Assembly: GCA_039621445.1 (NCBI GenBank)
Contig: CP154954.1
Coordinates: forward strand, 9,178,634-9,242,633
Reading direction: 5' to 3'
From: Euglena gracilis
Lineage: Eukaryota; Euglenida; Euglenophyceae; Euglenales
Length of the DNA stretch: 64,000 nt
The notes under the pieces: generated by a model
What the model saw: the letters and a program-made list of their open reading frames with translations, nothing else
Told to the model about the DNA's origin: nothing
The model's database searches: none
Position numbers and translations under genes: made by a program
Part shown: piece by piece, positions 41,829 through 51,913 of the stretch
Layout of the letters: each line of letters begins with the position of its first letter
Position numbering within the stretch: position 1 is the stretch's first letter

Positions 41829-42563
41829 ATGAATTGGATAAAGAAAAGTTCAAGAACCACCCAGGGGCGCCAGGGTCGCAGGGAATCAGGGTTGGCGGCC
41901 CCGGTGTTCCCCTCTCACAATCAAAACAATTGTTGTGTCATTGGTCACATGCCTGAAGTCCAGGTGGAAGATCAAGAAAGGAAGAACCAAGAAGAAGATA
42001 AGACATTACCGCCGGCACACGCTCAGACAGAGGTGTGTGAGTCATGGGAAGAAGTACAAGATGAATTTTCAGTTTCACATTACATTTTTGGAAGTGACGT
42101 GGAAGATGAGATGTCATTGGAACCCACCCCCACCTGTGCTGCGGCCGGTGGGGCAATGGCAGCTGGGGTAGCTGCAGTCCCCAGTGCCTCTGGGTCCACG
42201 GCCAGTGATGCAATTGAATCCGGGGTTGGCAACCTCGTCATTGGACATCTTGAAACTGGTGCTGACAGGGTGGATTCGGACATGATGGATGTACTGGGTA
42301 CTGGGGTCACCTGTGCTTCGGCCGGTGGCCCAGCTGCAGAAGTACGTGGCGCTGGGAGGACAACATCCTGTTCACACGGCAAGGCCCCCGCCTGTGCTTC
42401 GGCCTGCGGAGGGGCCGATTCAGTCCAGTCATCGGCTGATGACATTGATAATTCTTCAGGATTGGGAATTGTTTGGGAAGGATATCGTAATTGCAGTGTG
42501 CGGTGTTCTAATGATTTCAGTTCTGGAAGTTCTGACCGTGTCTCGACCGGCATAAAAAATTAA
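41829..42563 (+). CDS. Unrecognised Ala/Gly/Ser-rich ORF
   Basis: 244 codons. It contains SHYIFGSDVEDEMSLE and three degenerate repeats around TCAAAGG, TCASAGG and ACASACGG. No family is recognised. Composition could be coincidental. Confidence 0.3.
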   Translation: MNWIKKSSRTTQGRQGRRESGLAAPVFPSHNQNNCCVIGHMPEVQVEDQERKNQEEDKTLPPAHAQTEVCESWEEVQDEFSVSHYIFGSDVEDEMSLEPTPTCAAAGGAMAAGVAAVPSASGSTASDAIESGVGNLVIGHLETGADRVDSDMMDVLGTGVTCASAGGPAAEVRGAGRTTSCSHGKAPACASACGGADSVQSSADDIDNSSGLGIVWEGYRNCSVRCSNDFSSGSSDRVSTGIKN

Positions 42564-42599
42564 CAGGGTAGTGCTGCGGCCACCCCTTTTTGGCGGAGT

Positions 42600-43190
42600 C
42601 TTTTCGATCCTTTTGACCGCAAACGGTCGTGTGGTGCCCCGCCTATAGGCGATCACAGGCACTAAAAGCCGTTTCCGGCCAAAGCCGTACGCACGGACAC
42701 GTCCCCTGACGGTTCGCAGTATACGCTGCTTCAAACCTCAGAGTTCGGGTCCCTGCTTACTTTTTATACTTTTCCCTCTTTTTGCACTTGTTTCTGCATT
42801 TTACGCCACAATTCACACTTGGTTTTCGCATTTTTCCTTTAAAAATGCAGAGCACAACGCCAATTGACTACGCTGCAATGAACCTGCGGCATCATTGACC
42901 AGCTCTATTGAGCATTCACAACCCCATAGGAGTAATCAAGCATTGACTCATTTCACAGGTAAGCCTCCTTCCCCGCGTGCGTCACACCTATCGGTATCTG
43001 TGTCGAGTAATCCTCCCCCCGCCCAATGGGCACTCACACACCTATCGGTGTGAAGCTCTATAGAGCAACCCAATGCCCAACAGGCACAACCTCTTCTGTT
43101 GGAAAGCCGATCGGCGAACACCAATTCCCCCCGGCGAGATCTCGCACCAGTACCGATAGGCACATTTGACTCTAAGGCGGATACGCCACG
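42600..43190 (+). other. Family 2 leader, 5'-truncated (copy C2)
   Basis: Begins inside the primer site (TTTTCGATCCTTTTGACCGC) and lacks an LTR. The rest matches C1 21,284-21,865 almost base for base. It includes the gag start MQSTTPIDYAA at ~42,847 with the same early stop. The GGCGGATACGCCACGG at 43,177 is the empty equivalent of the copy B insertion site. Confidence 0.8.
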
Positions 43191-46100
43191 GCAACTTTTT
43201 GTTGAGGGTGGGTTAGAAACACCATGTTTCTTTCTGCCCCCCCCCCCTACGCTTCCCCCCCACAAGTCCGATTAGACAATTGCCCGCACCGACCGATACG
43301 GGTTCTTTTCCGGCATTGCCATGGCACCCGGAGATGCGTTTGACAGTACCGGCTTATACAAGTCCCACAGAATTTATGAGCAGTGATGCGGAAGAGTTGG
43401 AAAGTATTTCTCCTCAACCCATTACCGTGATTCAGCGCATAGTTGCAAATCTTCCAGTGGATCACCTGCTAACGCGGCAAATCTCCCATGACCACACTTG
43501 TGTAGCGTATTGCGCTATGACACTTAACAAGGTTTTGGATTTTGATGAAATCAACCAAAAGGTTGTAGAACACAAGCTGAATTACCTTTGGACTTATGTG
43601 CGTGATGTTGGTGAATATTGCCAAACAAATTTTCAATCCACCAACGTGGACCTAGCAACTTTGCGCCAAGGTTTGGACACACATTTGCAGGTACATTTGC
43701 CTCAACACTCCCAAAAAATGAGTGAAGCCATGTGTGAAACACAATCCCGCAATGAAGCGATTTTCTCCAACCTGCAACATAGTTTGCAAGCCTTATCCCA
43801 TCAATTGGAGCCAATTACGGCAATTTTTCCACAATTGCAGCAAAAGTTGCATGAACCTCCCATCAAAAGTCCTGATTTGGGACAATTTATAACATTGGGG
43901 CAATTCTCCACACTTGCATCCGCATTTCAAGAAGCGCAACAGCCAATTTTCCAGTTGAGCGGTGATTCCGCGAATTTTGCCCACTTTTCTGCCCAAGCCA
44001 ATGAAAGTTTTGCCCCCCGCACGTATGTGCAACAATTGGAGGAAATACGTTCTCGATTGGAGAAAAAATGTTGCCATTGTGGTGAGATTCCCGCTGAAAA
44101 CACACGTTTTCACACCCAAATCGCGAATATCGCGAGTAGGTTTGAGAATTTGCAACAACAGTGGCAGAATGACACAATGGAATTGCGAACCGCAATCGCA
44201 GAACCGCAACGCGGCAACCCGAGCACCAACACCGAATATTAGCGGACTCAAGGCCACCATGTCCGATTTGCACAAACAGTCACAACAGGATGTTGGTAAC
44301 ATTGAAGCCTCGTTGGCCAAGCTGCATACCCGCTATGCGGAAGTAGCTGGTAGGATCCCGGATGTTACCGGCATTCAAACCGCGATAGCGGATTTGCACA
44401 AACGCATGCAAGAAATGAGCACAAAAATGATTCAGGTGCAACCACCAACCCAAGGCAGATTGCCGTTACCAACACCTACCCCCACACTCCTAAACACACA
44501 CTTGGACCAGATTCGCGCTGAAATGTGCACGGAAAATGACCAAATCATGCAAGGATTTTGTGACAGTCTCGTGAACACCGAGAAAACGGTAAAGCAGGAT
44601 GTCACAAAACTTCAAAATGACCTTATCGCGCTATCCGCGCAAGTTTCAGTGTTGCAGAAACAGCCAATGGCTGAAACAGTCAAAGATCCGCATTCGTACC
44701 AACCCACCAAGCCATCTCCACAGTTGGAGAACATTTGCAGTGCGATGCGCACCTTGGGCAACAAGAGTACAGGAATTATACGCTGGTTTTGGTGCAAATT
44801 CGCACGATTTTCAGTCGATTTCTGACAAAATCCCGCTTTTCGATGAGCTACCCTCATACCGTAGGCGGATTAAGCCTTTGCAGGAGGATGTGGGTCGGAA
44901 AACTGACAGTTGGCAGGTTTTTGACCATTTGGAGCAAAGTGTGAGTGAGTTTGCAACAAATTTGGACCAAATTCACGCACAAATGCGTTCCATCCACCAA
45001 AACCCGCAACCGGGTAAAGTTGGCACACTTGCCGCATCTTCCAGCGCAAAAGCGCTATTCGCGCACCAATCCCCGAGTCCACAGGCACATTGCCACCAAA
45101 TCGCGTTTCCGCTCATGCGGTGGTTCCCCCACTAGCATTACCAGTCCCACGGGTGATGAGTCGGGTTTTCAAGCGAAAACCAGACCCACCCCCCTCTTAA
45201 ATCAAGAGATTTAGACGAACTAATTCGTGGTGTGATCCGCACCTCCACACCGGGTATTGGTCATACCACCCAAATTCGCTTAGTGGCACCAATGGTGCAA
45301 CCATGTGATACCTCACCTCCACATGCGCAACCGCATCACCATTCGCGCAATTGCGATTCCGAAAATTTGCATGGTACATATGGTACACTAAGTGGTATGT
45401 TCCATGCGCATTCACAAAATAACCCGAATAACACCCTTGGTGCAACCACCGGTGTACCTGCACATGGTGCAATTTCGCGCCCGGGCCCACACCTGGAATA
45501 CCACCGAAGGGCCACGGGTTTCTCAGAAAGATTTCAAAGGCACCATCGCGATAGCGAACAAGGTGAAGCCGCAATGGGACGGTGACCCCACCACGTGGAA
45601 ACAATTTTTCTGCGACTGGGAATATTATTGGGATTTGAAGGGACCCACCCAAGATGACAACCCAGAGGTAATCAAGATGGAATTTTTTGTTTACCTCCCA
45701 AGGGAAGAAAAAGAACGCGCCAGACAATTAGTCATTTGCAGGCGCATTTCTTTTGAGGAATTGGTTGAGCAATATGCTTCTTCACGCTCCAGTTTGGTTT
45801 CCAGAATCAGTCTGGAAAACAAATGGCGATTTACCCCCCCCCACCCGGACCGCAATTGGAATTCGATAGACTTATGGTACGCCAAATGGCTTGCATTGAC
45901 AGCCCAAGTTAATGAGTGAGGGTAAAAGCAAATCAAGGAGCAAATTGATGCGGTATTACTGCGTTAATCCCCAAACTCATCAAGGAAATCAACCGCGAGG
46001 AACTCGCGGGACACATTTTGACTCTCGATGAGGGATGGAACTACGTTTCCAAACAAATGAAGTTATCACAACTTCTGGGACAGATTGAATCGTTATATCA

Positions 46101-46948
46101 CCACCACCTTACCGCTGGTGTACCCACCGGTTCAGTCCATGCAGTCCAAAGGACTACCTCCCCAAAATCACCAAAATCACCATCGAGTGATTCCAAAACG
46201 GGCTATCCGCGCTCAAACACCAAATCCCCCACACGGGAATCCAAATCGTGCTATTCGCGCACTTTCTGATCAAGCTTCGGACAAAGTGTGCTTTTTGTTC
46301 AATCAACCGGGACATATGTCTCGGGAGTGTCCGAATCCCCAAGCGCGAAAGCGCAGTAAGAGCCCCCGAGGATCCCTCTCTTCCTGGAGTTCACGTTCTT
46401 CACGATCTGCGCATTCGCAGCGGTCAGGATACCGATCGGGTGATGGTCGACCGCGTTTCCGTTCACGCCGCCGCAATAGCGGACGTGGTTTCATACCGCG
46501 TGGTCGGTCATCCCGGCCCACCCGCAATCGGGATGCGAATCGCGATTCTTCGCGATCTCGGTCGCGAAGTGGATCATCCTTTTCGCGGTCCGATCACGGT
46601 GGAGCGGATACCCGCTCCCCACGTCGCTATGATGCCAAAATGCAATCACAATCGCGAGACTGTTGTTCCCTTTGTGGGTATAAAGACCACCATTCATCCA
46701 AGTGCCCCCGTTCCCGTTCTCTCCGCCCTAGGCATGGTCGTCGCGATTCCAATCGCGGTTCTGCCAATAGGCAGCGGGTTGGTTTCAAAATATCATCTAT
46801 AGAGGAAAAAGACCTGGCTTCTGGCAGGGTGGGGGATGAGAGCACCGAAGATGAGCTGATGGAAGACAGGAATGCCATTCGCGCGATACGCGCAATTTAC
46901 TCTAGGAAGTCCACCATAGGCCAAAAGACCGACTCCGATATGGAGTAG
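43191..46948 (+). pseudogene. gag: Family 2 Gag (copy C2, several frameshifts)
   Basis: Readable in frames at 43,280-44,242, 44,243-44,800, 44,780-45,135, 45,392-45,919 and 46,085-46,948. Same order as F1 Gag: coiled coils, core (QWDGDPTTWKQFFCDWEYYW), knuckle region, RS-rich tract (SRSRSRSGSSFS), knuckle 2 CSLCGYKDHHSSKC, acidic tail SDME, UAG. Knuckle 1 reads CFLFNQPGHMSREC: the second Cys ligand is Phe, so zinc binding there should be lost. Confidence 0.85.
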
Positions 46949-46984
46949 GGGAGCCCGAGGTCTGAGGGCACAGACCTCTGGGCT
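46946..46984 (+). promoter_or_regulatory. Putative UAG readthrough signal at the gag-pol boundary (F2)
   Basis: UAG 46,946-46,948, GGG spacer, outer stem AGCCC/GGGCU (46,952-46,956 with 46,980-46,984), inner stem GAGGUCUG/CAGACCUC, loop AGGGCA. Family 1 has the same fold with CCG/CGG in place of CUG/CAG. The following protease frame is in register with gag. Confidence 0.7.
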
Positions 46985-47962
46985 GATGAACAGATGGAGG
47001 TAGGAACTGATCACCCCTGCCCCCCCTGCCCATCGGTCTTTTTGGTCGGTACCCGGAAAAGTTTCGGGTCCCCAACTCCCTGCGCCAAATTTTTGCTTGG
47101 AATTTTGAGCAAAGTAAGCAAAGGGTCATGGAACAGTTGGCGCGACAACAACTTTACACCCGACGCTTCGCTTTGCGTTCCTCCCATTGAACTTTTGGTA
47201 CAAGCGAAAATTAAAACTCAAAATTTTCGTGCACAAGCTAAAATTTTAGTCGACACAGGGTGTTGAATCTTGACCGCTGACAACGGTCCCATGTGCGGTG
47301 GTGACTTGGGAGGCATTTTGGACATAGTACTCCCCATTATCCCGAAGCACCACCCCCCCCCACACACAATTCCAGATTTTTCTGGGTACTTTGGCATTCG
47401 AGGCGAATATCGCCGGGTCAGATGTCATTTTGGGTTTTCCATTCCTACGGCAACACCGATTGGTGGTTTGCGTACTACCCCGCGCACACACACCACACCC
47501 CCAAACTTGTTCCCAATGACGTCACCCAGGACGTCCCCCCGCATTTCCACAACGTTTTCCACAACCGAAAACAGCGTTTCCTACCCTAGGGGTAAAGACA
47601 TATCTGCACCACTACCCACCGCACTTTTACCGCTCGTTTACCATGCGGTAGAGAAAACCAGTAGCTTAACCCAGCACGTTTCGCTGGGTTACCAGGCGAA
47701 AGCCCAAAGGTCTGAAGTAATTGCGGTGTCGAGTAGCCGCCCAGCTGCACAACTTTTTCGCTTTCCACCAGGTGTGTCGACCACAGACACCCCTGTACAC
47801 CCCCCAGCAGCTCCCCCAACCGACACCAACTTATGCACTGACACCCACACAAACGCGCACCACATGCACCAACCCTCCTACCAATGCGCTCACTGTCGGA
47901 GAATCTCCGCTTACCATGATTTTGATTGTGGATGTCTAGTTGAATCTTCCAAACTAATTTGA
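46949..47962 (+). pseudogene. Family 2 protease and Cys-rich segment (copy C2)
   Basis: In the gag frame: MEVGTDHPCPPCPSVFLVGT, IELLVQAKIKTQNF, active site ILVDTGC, then a TGA at 47,266. The same frame continues with TADNGPMCGGDLGGILDIVLP and ends with YQCAHCRRISAYHDFDCGCLVE, matching F1. Homology stops at 47,962; RT and beyond are absent. Confidence 0.75.
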
Positions 47963-48093
47963 TTTGATCCCGCAACCGGGAATGTTTGCCCCCCTACACT
48001 TGGTAGTGGTACCTATGTACTTGGTAATGGTACAACCGGTACGGATTTAATAGATAACCAAAAGGTACATGGCCTGGGTACAATGCGTGATAC

Positions 48094-48414
48094 TGTGTAC
48101 CAGGCGTATGCTTCTGTCCTCTTCCGTTGAGGAAGTTAGGATGGAATCAGATCCTATTAGGATTTCCTAATGGGTGCCCCTTCCCTCTCCACAGGTGGTA
48201 TTCTATTCTTTTATATTCTTGTTCCTTCCTTTTCTCCGGACCGGACTTGGATATCCAGTCCGTCCTCCCTGCATTGCTCTGTGATTTGCTTCTTGGGAAG
48301 TGGGAAAAGGGTTTTTCTGTTACTATGATTTTCAGTTCCCAAGTAGGTGCGCCAAGGCGAAAGCGGAGGCTTTTTGGGAATTGGGAAAGGGGAATTGGGA
48401 ATCAGACGTACACT
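48094..48414 (+). repeat. 5' LTR of copy D
   Basis: 321 bp, TGTGTACC to GTACACT, with ATTAGGATTTCCTAAT and CTCTCCACAGGTGGTATT. The primer site starts at 48,415. Confidence 0.95.
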
Positions 48415-48749
48415 TGGTAGCAGATTGGTTACGATCCTACACATACTTCACAGAAAGAAAGGCTACCAGGTATTACTCACACGATCACAGAAAGAGGTAC
48501 CAGGTATTACGGTATCATTTTTTTCGATCCTACGCAGCGACAGGCTCCGGACTGGACGGTATTACCGTCGCGCGTCAGCTCGCGCTCTATCAGGTCGCAC
48601 AGGCTCCCTCTGTACGAACAGGCTCTGGTGCCAGCAATTGTTTGTGTTTGTTGCTGTTTTTGTCTTGGTTTTGTCATCAAAGCAAAACAGGCTTCACACC
48701 CCCATCAATTCAACTATGCCTTTTGGCATTGCATGCAAACATTGACGGG

Positions 48750-50253
48750 ATTGCTGTTATTAAGTGCAAAGTTCCAACGCCGATAAGGCACAACTGGTTT
48801 CAACATTGCCAATGCCATGGTGGCCTGCGCACCTTCACATGCTCCACGTCAGGTCTGCGGCAATGGTGCCGCACACGCCTCCGCAGGCCAGCGCCGTGGT
48901 GGCAAACCCCCTTCTTTCAGCCACACCCACCCGTCTCCCCCACCAGCAAGCCCTTACAGAGCTTTGCCACCACCCGATCTTGGGTGCTATCCCCTTGGCA
49001 ACGAGGAGGCCTGGGGTACCACTCTGGTACGTCCCAACCCAAGGCTATGGAAGTCCACTGCTGAGGGTTCGTTGCTCGGCTTCCAGGGGATCACCCACTT
49101 GTGAGGCAGTTCAACCATGTGCAACAATGCGTTGCAGATTGTGCAACCGCGTTCAACAAAGTGCTTCAGTTTGATGGGGACAACCAAAAACATGTCTTCG
49201 CCAAGCTGGAATACTGCTGTAATTACTTGCAAGTGGCAAATATTGCCAGATGAATTTCGAACTTGCTGGTATTGACCTTGCAAACTTTCGGGAAACCTTT
49301 GACAAAATGTGCCAACAACTCCCGCAAAACTTCCGGCTAATTAGTGAATGCATGCCTGAAGTGGAAACGCGGAATGACTCCAAGTTTCTGCACTTGCATG
49401 ACTCACTCCAGAAATTATCGGGACAAATGGAGTCCTGTTCATCCGCTTTGTTGCATTTGCAACAGCAGTTGCATGCACGAGATTCCTCGTCTGCAACAAC
49501 AAACAGTGGTGGATTTGTGTCTATGGACCATTTCACCACATTGTCCGCAACTTTCCATGAATCGCAACAGCGCATTATGCAGTTGTGCGATGAAACGGAA
49601 AGGTTTCGGCAATTCCAGTCACAAGCCAACGAGAATTTTGCTCCCCACACGTATGTGCGGCAGTTGGAGGAGCGACTTTCCCGTTTGGAGCAGAAAACCT
49701 GCTATTGTGACGCAAATCGGGTTGGATTATCCAATCTGAGCGCGAAAGTCGCGGAAGTAGCACAACGGCAGGATTCCCTGCAGTTGCAGTTGCAATCCGA
49801 CATTGGCGGGATTAACTCGGCCATTGCGGGTTTGCAACAAAGCTATTCCGCACTTTCCCACCGAGTTCCGGACATTAGCGGTATTCAAACTGCTATTGGG
49901 AACTCCAGACCCGGTATGCATCGGTGTCTGCTAAAATAACGGAAATGCAGTCTCTACCTGCAGTTTCCAGTTCCCGGATTACCGAGAACCCTGATTTCAA
50001 GGCATTTTATGACAAAATGCTCACCGGCAACCAGGAAACCTTGCAAGGTTTCTGCAACAGCCTATTACGGCTTGAGGAATCGGTGAATCGGAATGCCCGA
50101 TCCACGCAAGGTGAGATTACCAGGTTGGATGAGCGAATTTCCGCGTTTTTGGATAAGCCACAACCCGGAAGTTTGCCCGTGGGTACCACCACCGTGTTGT
50201 CGGATAACCCTGCACCGGTTGCACCCACCGCCACACCAACCAAGGTGACATGA
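48750..50253 (+). pseudogene. gag: Family 1 gag fragment (copy D)
   Basis: A decayed start (CAATTCAACTATGCC survives near 48,710), then frames at 48,764-49,110, 49,250-49,939 and 49,924-50,253. Coiled-coil sequence matches copies A and B, e.g. GIDLANFRETFDKMCQQLPQ. A TGA replaces TCA at 50,253. Core and knuckles are missing. Confidence 0.8.
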
Positions 50254-50283
50254 CCTTTGCAGATTCGCTGTAAAAGCATTAAT

Positions 50284-51913
50284 GGTGTTGTAACCGTGGT
50301 GCCCGCCCTGGAGTTTCCAGTCCCTCGGGGCCGGCACCCCGTTGCGTAGGATCTTTTACACTGCCCAGGGTGTTTTCAATTCCCCTCGTGGCTTGTTTTA
50401 AAAATTGCATTTTCTTTTGTTTTGGTGGGTCTTTTTGGTGAAAACAGGTGAGTTGGGTGGCTCACACCTTTTCTTTGATAAAAAATCCACAAGACCAACA
50501 GCACAATACAAGCAATTCAGCAATTCCAAAACCAGCACCAATGTAATGAACCACGTACTGTCCAGGTAAGAATGATAATTGATAACCAAGATAATTCGAT
50601 TCTTGAACTTGAAACAGACAAAAACAAGACAGAGCCCTGTGCAGACAAATGGGGTCAGCTAATTGATAATTCCTAATAAGATTTTCCTAATCCTAACTGC
50701 AGAGTCATCAGGTTGGGTTGGGTTAGGTTATGTTGTTTTGGGCACTCAGCACCCCTGACTCACACTCCCCTTCCCGAAGGAGTTGTTTACAACTCTTCAC
50801 GACTCCAACAGGAAGGGGTGTGGAGTGCACTCGTTGTGAGGAGGGGCCAGCGAGGGGACCGTTGTGGTTCAGGGTCCCCCCCCCTCAGGGGGCTGTGCCG
50901 TTCAGGTTCGTTTTAGGGCCGGGGGGCTGAGTCAAATGTTCTCCTTTGACAGTTGGGTCTGTGCGGGGTCTGGTGTGTTGTCCCCCCCCCAGCCCGCCTA
51001 GGGCTGTTTGTCGTTGGGGGGGGGGGCAGGCGCCGTTGTGAACCAAGCGCCAGCCACGGTTAAAATTTTCAGGAAATTCTTATTCCCAGGTCAGGTGAGT
51101 TGTTTTGTCACGGTCAGGGTCCTAGACAGCCGTTTTCTGTTCGGTTAGCCAATTCGTTGTCTGGGGTTGGTGTCCGTTCGGTGTTGGGTGGGTCCAGCTG
51201 GGGCCTTCCAGCCCCCCCCCCCCAGGCCAAGCGGTCAGGCTTTGGCCGGGGACGAATTTTAATAAAAATCAGGTGAAGGCTGGGTTTCGGTTAAAAATCA
51301 GGCTGGGTCAAGGACAATGTTTTTTTTGTATTTTTGTATTTTTTTTCTGGGGGGTAGGCTGGTTTGTGCGAGGTCAGGTGCTGTGGATGGTCCTCGCCCC
51401 CCCCCCCGGGCCGGTGGCCCGGGGCCGGCCAGGTCCGGGATTTTTTAGACAAAGTCAGGTTTCCCTTCCACCGTTTGCCCAGTTTGGCTGGCTGCTACGG
51501 TTGGGGTTGGGGGCTGTGTTTTGTTTTTACAAGTAGGCTGGCCAGGTCCAGGGGTGAAGGTTCGTTCTCCCCGGGGGGGGTCCCAACCAACAACAACAAC
51601 GATGATGAATTGAAGAATGGATCGATTGGCAGAAGAGAGGCACTTGAGGTCAGTGAATTCGGGTCGGGTCGGGTCTTGTTCAGGTCCGTTGGGCTGGTTC
51701 GAGTTGGGCTGGCCAGCGGTTCGGGTTCAGGTGGGCTGGCCAGGGGGCTGCCCATGCCTGTTTTGTCGTTTTGAGTCAGGCAGGTTTTGTCAGTGGTGTA
51801 CAGGTTCAAGTCGACAGAGGTTAATATTGGTGGTAGAGCTGGGGTTGGCTTCCAGGTCGTTGTTTGGCGACGTGGCGGTGTGTGCGAGAGAGCGCAGGGG
51901 TATGTGACACGTG
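50284..51913 (-). other. Probable 3' UTR and candidate LTR of the methyltransferase element
   Basis: No coding frame is supported. On the minus strand GGGAAGGGGAG (50,765-50,775) precedes TGTGAGTCAGGGG, a plausible polypurine tract and LTR start, with ATTAGGAATT-type motifs downstream near 50,660-50,690. The far LTR end and a duplication were not found. 50,860-51,600 is rich in G/C homopolymers. Confidence 0.35.

Larger units (their letters stand above)
48094..50283 (+). mobile_element. Family 1 copy D: 5' LTR, leader and partial gag
   Basis: The LTR (48,094-48,414) and primer site are followed by a leader with repeated TACCAGGTATTAC, then a 3'-truncated gag. Homology to copy B ends at about 50,283 (GTAAAAGCATTAATGG). 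No 3' LTR is present in the window. It is preceded by GATAC (48,089-48,093), apparently inserted just beyond C2. Confidence 0.9.

Noticed and set aside
48089-48093. Target preference for GATAC (copies B and D)
   Set aside because: Two cases only, copy A used CTCTG, and copy D lacks its right end; coincidence cannot be excluded.
51273-51774. G-rich plus-strand ORFs
   Set aside because: Driven by G/C homopolymers in what is probably the 3' UTR of the minus-strand element; no domain is seen.
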